NCBI RefSeq assembly: GCF_019112545.1
Contig: NW_025064894.1
Location: forward strand, 428,750 to 492,749
Length of the DNA: 64,000 nucleotides
Source: Guyanagaster necrorhizus
Taxonomy: Eukaryota; Basidiomycota; Agaricomycetes; Agaricales; Physalacriaceae
Reading direction: 5' to 3'
The notes under the pieces were generated by a model. It did no database searches and was not told the DNA's origin. It saw only the letters and a program-made list of their open reading frames with translations. The position numbers and the translations under genes are program-made. Position 1 is the first letter of the stretch. Each line of letters starts with the position of its first letter. Positions 25,446-36,957 of the stretch are shown one piece after another.

Positions 25446-25745
25446 TCTTCCGGGCGTGTTATCCGTCCCTATTCGCTCGCCGTCGCGCGCGTTCCCCACC
25501 CATGTGTTGGCTGTCTCGTCTTCCAAGATTCCCTCAGAGCATTGTATGGTATTTCCTATACATGCTCTCGTCCTCGTGTCGCACTGCGCGCACTTTTCCC
25601 AGCGGTCCCACCTGCTCATGTTAAGGAGCTCTGGCAGGATATGATCGCTCTCGGTATCTACAGGACAAATTTGTGGGACGCTGTTGACCTTGCTTGGAGA
25701 ATTGTGATTGGCGCGCTTACCATTGCCGCCAGGAACGCAAATTAA
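25446..25745 (+). pseudogene. Remnant of a diverged Clp1-like gene
   Basis: One frame (from 25456) reads FPTHVLAVSSSKIPSEHCMV and FPIHALVLVSHCAHFS, matching in order the GPTHVLVV...PINDLLFKLNAP block of the Clp1-like genes at 5.7 and 19 kb. After a frame change near 25600 it continues HVKELWQDMIALGIYRTNLW and DAVDLAWRIVIGALTIAA to a TAA at 25743, matching the C-terminal helix (L..IG...-.LW.ELD......AI). The roughly 150 residues that should lie between these blocks are missing. With the deletion and shift it is probably dead, although an unnoticed intron cannot be excluded. Family assignment is by motif order only. Confidence 0.45.
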
Positions 25746-26203
25746 TTTCGCACCACGCTATGCCTTGAATTTTCCCGGGCGTGCTTGTATCCAAAACATT
25801 GTTACTAATACCCTTGCATTATTCCACCAACCCCATATTTCTAGTATCGTTACTATTATTTTTTGTAGGACTTGATTTGAGTCGAACATCGATGTAGCCA
25901 TATACAGTTTCTCGAACATCTTCTATACATAGCCTTGCATTTTTTTTCACCCTTTTCACGTGTATAATCTGTGTAAATCCATATGGACCAAACCAAGACG
26001 TCGACTTCTCCCTCCTTATGGCACAACAAATTGATGGTTGTTCAGTTGATACGTACATGACGTCCCAGTTGCACGGAGAAACGAGGCCTGAAATGGACAA
26101 AGGTCACGGAGAGGAAGCTGATACACGGGTCAGCCTTGACACGGTCTTCTTTGTAGCATGGACTGCACTTGCCCGGGAATGATTGTTCTACGCTTGTGCG
26201 TAT
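25746..26203. other. Intergenic stretch
   Basis: No coding pattern was recognised between the Clp1-like remnant and the small gene ending at 26204. Confidence 0.45.
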
Positions 26204-26615
26204 CTACGGATAGAAGTTATCAGACCGGCTGCAGTGAGCGTGGTCGAGGACAACCGCGTGATTTCTGGCCCTTGAAAGCTACAAGGAAGATGTGAGTAAG
26301 GGATAAAGACGCGTTCATCAGAATGCTTACTGGAAGGGCATTATAGTGGTGGTGATGGTCTCTGATTACATCATAGTTGGCATAGTCCACCGCAGCATTT
26401 CCTTCATGCAAGTACGCATTGTTCGTCGTTCCATTTTTCAGAACGGAAATCTGGCACAGGCTGAGGAACGGACTCTGAAAATTTACAGATGGACGGATCC
26501 CCAATTCTTTCCGAAGAATGAGAAAGTCAAGAGAACACAGCTGTTTGAATGACAGCAACCGTTCCTGCATCGTTGCTGCCGCGCCGTTGCAGCATTCAAA
26601 GTAATTTGCAGCCAT
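26204..26615 (-). CDS. Candidate small protein gene, two exons
   Basis: Exon 26615-26331 (95 codons) and exon 26278-26204 join through a well-formed 52-base intron (donor gtaagc, acceptor ccttgtag) to give 119 residues. It starts MAANYFECCNGAAATM and contains a histidine run RDHHHHYNALP at the junction. No known domain, signal peptide or membrane segment is seen. Support comes only from the clean splice sites and the open frame, so it could be a chance frame or a noncoding transcript. Confidence 0.35.
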
Positions 26616-26979
26616 TTGTGGACGCTTAGATACGCATCACCTTGAATTTGGCTTTGTTGAGAATAGTGGGATACAGCAAGATATCAACGAGGCGGTCGAG
26701 AACAGCAAGGGCGTGTCGACAACGAAGCAAATGTAGGGCACGAGTACATCGATTGAATACCCTTCACACTAGGCGCCCAATTTTTCAGCAGAAACCAAGG
26801 TATCTGTTCAAGCCTTCCCTTTGCGGTACTAAGGGTTGTTACTGAAAGATAAGCGGAACCTAAAATATTGGACGGAACGTGTCCATCGCTAGGTAAGGGC
26901 AATCGTGGGAACTGAACCCAACGCTAATGTCGACCGCCATCTTCTGCCTCTGCATTTTCTTTAAAGACAACAGAAAAAG

Positions 26980-28220
26980 ATGATGCCCTTCCAGTGGCTC
27001 ACCCAGCTCTTCTCCACCGTCCTTTCCTTCATCATGCCGTTCCCTGGCCCTTCCGACGACATGTGTATCTTCGCAACCGAACCTCAGCGGGGGGCGACGA
27101 GCGCTACGCTCCTTCTCAGCGCCCTTAAGAATCGTAACGATTTCCTCCGGAGAGGCCTCGGTAATATTCATGTCGAAGAAATCGAATACCGTAAATGTTG
27201 CTCATCCCATAGTGTGTCTCAGCACGAGTACCTTGTTGTGACCGTGAAGGAATCTTCGGGAGCTAGGCGGAGCGGGTACCTCATGGTAGATAGGTTGAAC
27301 GATTCACCTACATCGAATGCCTCACAGTCCAATTCCTCTACCGCCTCTTCCTCGGCTACCACTGATGATCACTGGGATACCCCCAACCGTCTTCATCGCT
27401 TCGGCGCTAAAGTCAAGAATTTCAGCAAGTGGTATCCTATTGATGCATTCGACAGAGTCGTCATCTTGCGCAGCATCGACGAAGCCCTGGAGGTGCAGGG
27501 TGGATGCCCGTATCATTGCCTTATGACGATGGACTTCAGGCAGGCGCAAAGACGCGTCACCCTCGAGCACTTTCTCCTCCTCCTCCAGACCACCTCGACG
27601 AACACTGTAGAGTACCACCTCATCTTTGCGCAGTGCTACTGGTTTGCATACACTATTTGGAAGGTTCTTGATTTGGAGGCAGCACCGCATATAACACCGA
27701 CAAAGTATGCTCCATTACAGGGCAGGAATCCTGAGTTGGCACCGGGCATGGTCCTTGGGAGAGGCGATGAAGTGAACGAATGGAGGGCGCCGGGGACGGT
27801 CAAGCTGCAGTGGGAAGAAGCAAAAGTTATCGCGGACCAGGAGTGGATTGAGTTGCGAGACGTGAGCTTTTGATTATCATTCTTTAGACGGGCAGATTTT
27901 TCTGATATGCTTGTCAGGCGCTTCTTGCTCCAGAGAGGGCCCTTCAGCAAGAACGGGTAGTCCGCCAACAGACAGAGGAAGCCTACCAACGGGCAGAGGT
28001 AGCCCGCCAGCAAGAACGGACAGCTCGTCAACAGACAGAGGAAGCCTACCAACGGGTAGAGGTAGCCCGCCAGCAAGAACGAGCAGCTCGTCAACAGGCA
28101 GAGGAAGCCCGCCAGCAAGAACGGGCAGCTCGTCGACAGGCAGAGTCAGAGGTCAATCAGCTTCGAGCGACGTTGGCGAGATATCAGTCCCCTTCTGGTA
28201 AGAGGTCCTATACACAGTAA
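26980..28220 (+). CDS. Uncharacterised fungal protein with a repeated coiled-coil tail
   Basis: Two exons (26980-27861 and 27918-28220; donor gtgagc, acceptor cttgtcag, phase 0) encode 394 residues. The N-terminal 290 residues have a recurring basidiomycete hypothetical-protein pattern: EYLVVTVKESSGARRSGYLM, a serine/threonine-rich linker, AFDRVVILRSIDEALEVQ, TLEHFLLLLQTTS and QCYWFAYTIWKVLDLE. I cannot name the domain. Exon 2 is a highly charged coiled coil of about 80 residues built from 21-residue units (for example EEAYQRAEVARQQERTARQQ) and ends QLRATLARYQSPSGKRSYTQ. No signal peptide is seen. The long helix suggests self-association or scaffolding; this is inference. Confidence 0.72.
27945..28145 (+). 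repeat. 63-base tandem repeat encoding a coiled coil
   Basis: CAGCAAGAACGG-type motifs recur at 27945, 28008, 28071 and 28113, i.e. two full 63-base steps and a 42-base step (one third lost). All periods are multiples of 21 bases, keeping both frame and heptad register (7 codons). Confidence 0.85.
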
Positions 28221-29532
28221 ATTCTTCTTGTTTCTCCTTCCTCCCCATCGTTTTCGTTCTTCCGATCTTTCCACCGTGCTATGTAATACTACCTACCCCC
28301 CCTGCTTTCATTGCTAGCTATCTCCTTTCGATGCTTCTGCGATAATGTAGTTTTATGCCGTGTTTTGTTTTGATGATCGCTGCTAAATATGATAGTGTTT
28401 CTTTTGACAGTCATGGGACATTTTGTTTCATCGGATGACCAACATCGCACTCGGGCTCGCCATAGTGCTAAGTACTCTGTCGGATTTGTTCCGTATGAAT
28501 CTTTCAGCTGAAATTACTTCCACTTACTGTTCCTGGGACAGGTATCATTTCCTTTCTCGCCTCTTCGTGCAGTTCCAATAGCCAAAAGTATCATTTATCG
28601 TTTCCGCTTGGACAGAAAAGAGCGAACGACCAATGAAAGAAGAAGAGGGTCGGCTAGACCCCGCTCTCTTCTTTAGGAAGCTTAGAGAACTTGTCTCTTC
28701 TCTGGTCAGGTTGGCAAAATGTCGAGGAACTGGAGATCTTTGGACTTCTGAGCGACATTCATCTCGGAAGCGAAGTCGACGTGGGCGATTATGGTCACAA
28801 TGCTATCACAGCTATCGTTCGGGGCCTCAATGTCTTACAGGATGCATCTTTATGCTCTATGAACCTGTTGCTGAGATCACGCATTTCCAATGAAGCATGA
28901 CGCGACAAAGAGACAAGCTGGCGCCAGAGCCTTGGCCATAGAGGTCAGTCTTCAACAAGTATCATATCAGGTCGCTGTCTAGCATGAACGACTAAGGACG
29001 CAGAGTATAGTTTTTTCTTTGCTAGATATATAGCACCTGCCTCACAACTGGGTGGGCCTCTCCTTGTTACCGGTATTTTATTACCATCGTCTCACCAGCC
29101 ATGTCTAGTATGCTTGCCTGCGAACTATCTTGTTTTCAAGCTGCCTAACCGGACCCCACCGTATCATTGTCATCCTACAACTGAAAAAAGTGGCGGATTG
29201 GGAGATGTTCAAGATTAACAACGTTGAACTGCGGTGACAGGGGTAAGGCGCCTAGACAGGGTCGTGGAATATTTTCGAGAGGGGGGTTGGTTAGTCGGAC
29301 ATCTCTCATAGCAAATACGCGCCGAGAGACCCACGAGCTTCCGCGAAAAGGAATGATCTTAATTCGGAGTTGTCAGGAGTCGATTCGACAGATCGAGAAA
29401 AAATGCGAGGTGGAGCTGTTTGACGGAGCGGATAAACAAGTCAACGAAGGTGATTTGATTCCTCTGACTCCAGCTGGCAGATATGTTTCCGTGTTAGGTC
29501 ACTGGGATGAGTTAGCAGAGCCGTATAGCCGA
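28221..29532. other. Stretch with no confident gene
   Basis: Short frames only. From about 29533 to the right the sequence is homologous to DNA upstream of the esterase pseudogene at 51557 (from about 50555), so the duplicated esterase segment begins around there. Confidence 0.4.
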
Positions 29533-29878
29533 ACGTCTTTGCACTGCGCAGCTTTGATGGTACGCATCGAAATGTAAGAACAAAGTTTGACATGGAGAAC
29601 GGGAAGTTGTCGCTGGAACTTCGCTACACAGTATGTAAGGTCTTGAAGCTCCTCCGCATAGTTATAGCTGAACATTGAAGGAATATTTCTGTGGGGCTTC
29701 GTGACGGAGGTCTCTGAGGGAAGAAGTCGATATTTCTCCCAAAGTCCCGTGTCGGTGGCAGTGACACCGTTGAGTCTTCGACAGGCGCATGTCACCGAGA
29801 ACAGTTCCTCTCAGTACTCGTGTCGAGGTGCTATTATTAACGACCGCAGCAGAAATTCATTGGGTAAACACTGGAGAC

Positions 29879-31918
29879 GGGGATCTGAGAGAAGGTTAGC
29901 GGTGAAATTTCATTGCTGAATTTCTCTTTGATGCCCCGAAAATATCGGTGGCCAGCGGTGAATGAACGAAAAGGCTCACCACCGTTGGCTAGTGCCGACG
30001 TAGTACGCATCGAGGAGGCAAAGTTGACCAAACAAAGAACGCGTCTCTCTTCCTTACCACTATTATCCTGCAATGCTCGACCCTCATTTTTTGATATTCT
30101 GGCGAGAGATGGTTTGCAAGGATCTTAACGATTTAATCCCTTAAATGATGCCTTGTGCTTGGATGAATTGCTAAAAACTTTCTGATATTCGGAATGTTAG
30201 ACCCGGCTCCCTGACGCGTCGAATTTTCCATAGCGTTCAGACCGGTGGATGACAGGCCGACGAAGCCTCTTTTTTCGCCTCGAAGCACCTGCGCAGTGTG
30301 TGTGAATCCGATATTTTGCAATAATACCTCTTCTGCGTCTTTCCTAACGGCCATCATTCTCTGAAACAAAATGTTACATAAAGAGGCCATCTTCTCTCCC
30401 ATTTCTTGTCTCGCTAACTATGCTCATCGCGATATCCTTGCTCTACTGTGCTCTCTTGGCCGCTTCAGCCCCCGAGGTCCAACTGGGCAAAACCAAGCTC
30501 GTGGGAAGAGATCTTACAGGACTACAGCAAGAGTTCTTTGGAGGTGAGCCAGCATACCGTGCAGCGATGCTCAAGGCTAAGACATTGGCTAGGGATTCCA
30601 TTCGCTGAACCTCCGGTTGGATCCTTGCGTTTGGAGCGTCCTGTATTGAAAACGGACATTGACGCCGATGAATTCGACGCCGAAAATTTTGGACTAGCCT
30701 GTTTACAGGAGGTAGGTATTTCTGCTTCATATCTGCGATTCTATTTTAAAGAAATTACAGGGCCTTGAAACCGATGAGATGTCGGAGGATTGTTTGACCA
30801 TCAACATATTTCGGCCGAAGGGGGCGTCGTCCGAAGATCCCTTGCCCGTAATGTTCTGGTAAAATTATATTTTTCATTCATGTGGTCCTCTCACTGACGA
30901 CGCCCAAGGACCTACGGTGGCGGTTTCTCTGAAGGTGGTTCGTCGTTGTACAATGGAAGCAATATCGTTGCCCAGAGTGTTACTAGAGTAAAGTTTCGCG
31001 TTACATCTACGTCTTTGTAGCTAATTGATTGCAGGGAACTCCCATCATCTATGTGAACTACAATTATCGGCTAGGGCCATTAGGCTTCCCTCAAGGACAA
31101 GAAGCCGGAGACAGAGGGCAGGTCAACCTCGGAGTCCGGGATGTGTTGACTGCCTTGGAATGGGTTCAAGAGAACATTGGTTTGTTCGGTGGTGATAAAA
31201 ACAAGGTGCATCAATTCATTATATGCTGATTCTCTTGGATAACGAGTCCGAATAGGTGACAATTTTCGGACAAAGTGCTGGATCCATGTTGACAAATATG
31301 ATGCTTCTAAACGCGTCGATTTCCAACTTTGCCAGGGCTGCGGTACGCATGCAGTCGTTTTATTTCACAGGAGGTATCGGTCTGAGTGAACGATTAGATC
31401 TCTGAGTCTGGTTCTGCATCTTCCCCCGTCTATTATAACGCATCTACACGCGAATCTGTCTGGCAGAACTTTGTAGCAGGGACACCAGGCTGCGAGTCTG
31501 TCGCTGACACACAGAACACTTTCCCCTGTTTGCAGGCCGCAAATACGTCGGCTATATATCAAGGAATGGTGGAGGCCTATGCGTTGGCCATCGAAAGTCC
31601 TACCTTTTATCCTGTCCTAGATGGTCCTTCAGGCCTCTTTCCCGATCTGCCTTCACGTATGTGGGCAAAGGGAGAGTTTGCCACGATTCCTTTTATATCA
31701 GGCACGAACTTAGATGAAGGTATGATATGAACTCTTTACAAACGCCGAACTTAACGCTGGTGTTCATTAGGAACAGTCGGCCTATCGACAAATACCAGTT
31801 TTACAGATGAGGTCATCAAAGATTACATTCAAAAAACATACTCGGCATTCCCACCTTACATCTCTGATGATATTCTGGACCGGCTTATCGAACTGTACCC
31901 TGACAACCCTTCCTTGGG
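29879..31918 (+). repeat. Direct repeat of 2,040 bases, left copy (ends at N gap)
   Basis: This block is repeated at 31929-33968 at a constant offset of 2,050. By eye the copies differ at only three sites (31571 g/a, 31607 t/c, 31752 t/c), all near the right end. It ends exactly at the N run, so an unmerged allele or contig overlap is the likely cause. Confidence 0.92.
30420..31918 (+). CDS. Secreted type-B carboxylesterase/lipase, left copy, cut by assembly gap
   Basis: The start (ATG at 30420), signal peptide (MLIAISLLYCALLAASA) and all exons are those of the complete gene at 32470-34657, up to the block LDRLIELYPDNPSLG, where the N gap cuts it. The catalytic serine motif GQSAGS is present at about 31270. 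The last part, including the catalytic histidine region, is missing. As it lies in the 2,040-base duplication that abuts the gap, it is probably the same gene assembled twice (second allele or overlapping contig) rather than a separate gene. Confidence 0.7.
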
Positions 31919-31928
31919 NNNNNNNNNN
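31919..31928. other. Assembly gap (10 N)
   Basis: Ten N characters separate the two copies of the 2,040-base repeat. Confidence 0.99.
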
Positions 31929-33968
31929 GGGGATCTGAGAGAAGGTTAGCGGTGAAATTTCATTGCTGAATTTCTCTTTGATGCCCCGAAAATATCGGTG
32001 GCCAGCGGTGAATGAACGAAAAGGCTCACCACCGTTGGCTAGTGCCGACGTAGTACGCATCGAGGAGGCAAAGTTGACCAAACAAAGAACGCGTCTCTCT
32101 TCCTTACCACTATTATCCTGCAATGCTCGACCCTCATTTTTTGATATTCTGGCGAGAGATGGTTTGCAAGGATCTTAACGATTTAATCCCTTAAATGATG
32201 CCTTGTGCTTGGATGAATTGCTAAAAACTTTCTGATATTCGGAATGTTAGACCCGGCTCCCTGACGCGTCGAATTTTCCATAGCGTTCAGACCGGTGGAT
32301 GACAGGCCGACGAAGCCTCTTTTTTCGCCTCGAAGCACCTGCGCAGTGTGTGTGAATCCGATATTTTGCAATAATACCTCTTCTGCGTCTTTCCTAACGG
32401 CCATCATTCTCTGAAACAAAATGTTACATAAAGAGGCCATCTTCTCTCCCATTTCTTGTCTCGCTAACTATGCTCATCGCGATATCCTTGCTCTACTGTG
32501 CTCTCTTGGCCGCTTCAGCCCCCGAGGTCCAACTGGGCAAAACCAAGCTCGTGGGAAGAGATCTTACAGGACTACAGCAAGAGTTCTTTGGAGGTGAGCC
32601 AGCATACCGTGCAGCGATGCTCAAGGCTAAGACATTGGCTAGGGATTCCATTCGCTGAACCTCCGGTTGGATCCTTGCGTTTGGAGCGTCCTGTATTGAA
32701 AACGGACATTGACGCCGATGAATTCGACGCCGAAAATTTTGGACTAGCCTGTTTACAGGAGGTAGGTATTTCTGCTTCATATCTGCGATTCTATTTTAAA
32801 GAAATTACAGGGCCTTGAAACCGATGAGATGTCGGAGGATTGTTTGACCATCAACATATTTCGGCCGAAGGGGGCGTCGTCCGAAGATCCCTTGCCCGTA
32901 ATGTTCTGGTAAAATTATATTTTTCATTCATGTGGTCCTCTCACTGACGACGCCCAAGGACCTACGGTGGCGGTTTCTCTGAAGGTGGTTCGTCGTTGTA
33001 CAATGGAAGCAATATCGTTGCCCAGAGTGTTACTAGAGTAAAGTTTCGCGTTACATCTACGTCTTTGTAGCTAATTGATTGCAGGGAACTCCCATCATCT
33101 ATGTGAACTACAATTATCGGCTAGGGCCATTAGGCTTCCCTCAAGGACAAGAAGCCGGAGACAGAGGGCAGGTCAACCTCGGAGTCCGGGATGTGTTGAC
33201 TGCCTTGGAATGGGTTCAAGAGAACATTGGTTTGTTCGGTGGTGATAAAAACAAGGTGCATCAATTCATTATATGCTGATTCTCTTGGATAACGAGTCCG
33301 AATAGGTGACAATTTTCGGACAAAGTGCTGGATCCATGTTGACAAATATGATGCTTCTAAACGCGTCGATTTCCAACTTTGCCAGGGCTGCGGTACGCAT
33401 GCAGTCGTTTTATTTCACAGGAGGTATCGGTCTGAGTGAACGATTAGATCTCTGAGTCTGGTTCTGCATCTTCCCCCGTCTATTATAACGCATCTACACG
33501 CGAATCTGTCTGGCAGAACTTTGTAGCAGGGACACCAGGCTGCGAGTCTGTCGCTGACACACAGAACACTTTCCCCTGTTTGCAGGCCGCAAATACGTCG
33601 GCTATATATCAAGGAATGGTAGAGGCCTATGCGTTGGCCATCGAAAGTCCTACCTTCTATCCTGTCCTAGATGGTCCTTCAGGCCTCTTTCCCGATCTGC
33701 CTTCACGTATGTGGGCAAAGGGAGAGTTTGCCACGATTCCTTTTATATCAGGCACGAACTTAGATGAAGGTATGATATGAACTCTTTACAAACGCCGAAC
33801 TCAACGCTGGTGTTCATTAGGAACAGTCGGCCTATCGACAAATACCAGTTTTACAGATGAGGTCATCAAAGATTACATTCAAAAAACATACTCGGCATTC
33901 CCACCTTACATCTCTGATGATATTCTGGACCGGCTTATCGAACTGTACCCTGACAACCCTTCCTTGGG
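31929..33968 (+). repeat. Direct repeat of 2,040 bases, right copy
   Basis: Second copy of the block at 29879-31918. It continues without a break into the rest of the esterase gene, so this copy carries the complete gene. Confidence 0.92.
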
Positions 33969-34657
33969 CTCGCCATATGGTACCGGAAATGATACATTTG
34001 GGTTGCCCGTAGGCTATAAGAGGGTGGCATCCATGAGTGAGCCTTAATTCTTGCTCCCAATATAATTTGCTGAAGCATCAATTTCAGCTGGGGACTTGAC
34101 CTTTGATGCTCAGCGTCGGACATGGACACAGACTGCTGCGCAAGCAGGCGTGAAGGCGTACGGATACCAATTTACGCAAAATGCCTCGTCGGTCGCAGCG
34201 TACTTGGGAGGTAGGTCTCATCGTTCCTGAATCCATCCAACTTATTCTAAGGTGTTTGGTAGTTCCTCATGCGTCGGAACTAGACTTTATCTATGGACTA
34301 TTGAACTCCTCCACGGAGCCCGCTTCGTCGATCTTGTTGGGCGAAATGATGGTCGACTATTGGGTTTCGTTTGCAACAAGCTTGGATCCCAACGATGGCT
34401 TAGGAACGTCTCGTGAGTGACTCTTATGCCGTCGGTCGAACTGCTTGTTGATTAATCATCTTTCAGGTCCGAACTGGCCACAGTACACGCCGGAGAATGA
34501 GGTGAGTTTAAACTATTCACCGAATTCTTTCTCTCACTGACTGTGACCCCAGGTGCTCCTACAATTACATGGCGACAATACGACAGTCATTCTGGATGAT
34601 TATCGGGAGGAAGCGATCTCGTTCTATAGGGATAACGCTGACGCTTTCCACCGGTAA
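32470..34657 (+). CDS. Secreted type-B carboxylesterase / lipase
   Basis: An alpha/beta-hydrolase of the type-B carboxylesterase (cholinesterase-like) family that would cleave ester bonds outside the cell. It has a signal peptide (MLIAISLLYCALLAASA), then VQLGKTKLVGRDLTGLQQEF, and across the first intron GGIPFAEPPVGSLRLERP, the family's N-terminal signature. EDCLTINIFRP, TYGGGF (oxyanion-hole region), GTPIIYVNYNYRLGPLGFPQ, GDKNKVTIFGQSAGSM (nucleophile Ser at about 33320), FISGTNLDEGT (acid) and HASELDFIYGLLN (His) follow. The nucleophile motif has Q instead of the usual E before Ser. About ten short introns splice in frame; the last exon ends DNADAFHR and TAA at 34655. A related pseudogene lies at 51557. 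Confidence 0.88.
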
Positions 34658-36957
34658 AGCAAACGTCTCTTTACGATCTGTGTCTTCCTTTTGCTTGTTC
34701 AGTACCAGTTCAACTTGAATACGCATTACTTCCGTTCTTGGAGCTCGTCTACTAAAGACATGCATAAGAGCTATTGAATGAGCACAAGGACTTGGAATGT
34801 TGTTCTTCAATCAGACCCCTTCGTGCGGTTAGCGTCCCGTACTACGCCGCCCCAATTATTCGTTGGAAAAGCAAAGAGTGTGGAACGACCGTCACAACAG
34901 CAAGGATGTCCTCAATATGATCTTGTTCTCTTGTGTTCGCGGAAAGGCGTCTAGTAAAGGATCCAAGTAATAGTGTACTTATTCAAAGTTCCCGAAACGT
35001 ATCGTTTATCTTTGCCAATTGACTTCAAATTATAATTTGGCATCTTATTATATGTTCTCATGTTTTCTTTCCATTCTTTAGACTCAAACTATTCCTTTAC
35101 GTCGATGTACGTATCTTACTTGATACCGGATTGAATCGTACATTTCAGCACCGCTTGCAAGGCCTGATCTGGTCTGTCTCAGATCGCTTCAGTGAACCAG
35201 GAGAAATCAAAACTCTGAGTCTTAGAGCACGAGTTCCACGTAGTACGCCGGGGAACGCAGTGCCGCGAATACTCCCATAATTGCCGGGCAACGCAACGGT
35301 TGATCCGAAGGAGGCAGAACCACTTGTCTTCATAAGGACTTCTATAGAGGCGTCCGTGTGCTGGTTCTCTGGTACACGGAGGGTCGATGCTGCTAACCGT
35401 GATCATTGGTCACGAATGTTCGCAAGCTCACCTCGATGGGATGATGCCTCCCTTAGACTGGACTAAGGCGGATTGACTCGTCGGTCTCGATGTGTGTCTG
35501 GAAGGATTCGGAGGGTGAATTGTGTCTTCTCCATTTCTGGTAGTGCGAAAGCATATGAGGACCTGGATGCGAGGCAGACGATCGTCTCTCCACTGTGACC
35601 ATCAAGTCATTAGTAGCCTGGTCAGAATTGAAAAGCGGTGCTAATATCAAGAATAGAAATAGAATCACACCAGAGAAAAATGGCCAAATAAGAGAAGCTG
35701 AACAAGTGAAAGTGAATGTTTCCTTTTGTTCGCCCCAAATTTGAAAATACCGAGCGGCGAATACCTCTTTGGGAATCGATTGCAGATTTGCTTCCGCGGA
35801 TGGTTCCTAGGACGCGCACGTAACACTAGTGCTCCTCTTATCTTGCGTATCAGCGCCTAGCTTCCCAGTGAGCTTCTGACAGGCATTTGGAAGCACTCAT
35901 TCATAAACGTTTCTTCGTTGGGGACGTGCATAGAAATGTCCAGCGCATTGCGATGTGAATGGGTAAGATAGGCGCCAATAATTTCGGTGTCGCACCAACC
36001 TCCAATAAAGATGGACGACCAGAAATTGGACAAGGCGTAGGCGATGGTGCGTCAGCGGGAGCAGATGAGCAAGAAACGAATTGGTGTTACGTGTCTCCAT
36101 ATTGCTGGACAAAGATTGGAAAAGATGGTGAGGAGAAGTTCGGTAGGAAGATGGTCGACGGGTGGGGGGTATTTAGGTAACACTCTGGGAAAGGGAGATA
36201 TCATCGAGTTTGCTGAGTTTCTTGGAAGGGGAATTTTCTGTCTACGCGTCGAGGAGTACGATTAGAAAGCAATCTGCGAATAAGCTCTGTGGACGTGCAC
36301 GCAATGGCAGACAGTCTCTGTGTCTATCTGTTGCAATCATCGGGGAGTGGAATGTTGGAGAATATCCGTACGAACCGTATCGTTTACCCTTTTTGCCTTT
36401 CACCCGTCACTCGTTCTTACCTTTTATATACATTTCCCTTGTCCGTACTCGATCACTATATAAGTTTCACCGTAGTTACCCGTATACCTCGGTCATTCCA
36501 CAATCTGTGCCTGACTGAGGTACATATACCTTACCAGGCGTGATATTATATTACTTACTCTCCTTCGTAGCTCTTACTTATATTCTTCTACTATTATGGA
36601 ACGATATTTGCAAGGTATTGAAGGGCTTACGCAGAGGGTAGGGATGGACAAGATGGACTGGGGACTCTCGAGGCTACTGATTACATCAATGAAGATCTAA
36701 AATACACCAGTAAATAGGTAATGAGAATAAATAAAACATTCCTTCACTGGGTAATTGGGAGTGGTTGGCTGTCGGGAGGGGACAATCGGCGATGCCCCGG
36801 TAATGAATGAGCGTTCTATATTGGGCCGGATGGTAGGATCAAATTTCGGTATCATCAAGAGAAACGACTGAGAAAGGCAATCAGCCTGTCTGATTCTTGC
36901 TTAGAGGCCGGTTTCGTTGAGTTTTGGCGCCTAAACCCAATTCTACATCTTTCCCAC
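34658..36957. other. Intergenic stretch containing a dispersed repeat
   Basis: The first 200 bases match DNA downstream of the esterase pseudogene (to about 53895). A repeat shared with 49222-49792 lies at 35230-35810. No gene was recognised in 35811-36957, which should include the promoter of the DUF4238 gene. Confidence 0.45.
35230..35810. repeat. Dispersed repeat, copy 1 (about 580 bases)
   Basis: Direct-orientation similarity to 49222-49792, from around CGGGGAACGCAG to ATGGTTCCT. Long near-identical parts include GATTGACTCGTCGGTCTCGA and TTTGAAAATACCGAGCGG. Small indels and substitutions separate the copies. No terminal inverted repeat, long terminal repeat, target duplication or transposase frame was found, so its nature is unknown. 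Confidence 0.8.

Noticed and set aside
27636..28118. Hydrophobic repeated protein on the minus strand (leucine/cysteine-rich repeats)
   Set aside because: It is the antisense of the glutamine/arginine/glutamate coiled-coil repeat and has no exon signals of its own.
30420..34657. Two independent functional esterase genes in tandem
   Set aside because: Near identity of 2,040 bases ending exactly at an N gap makes an assembly duplication more likely than a real tandem pair.
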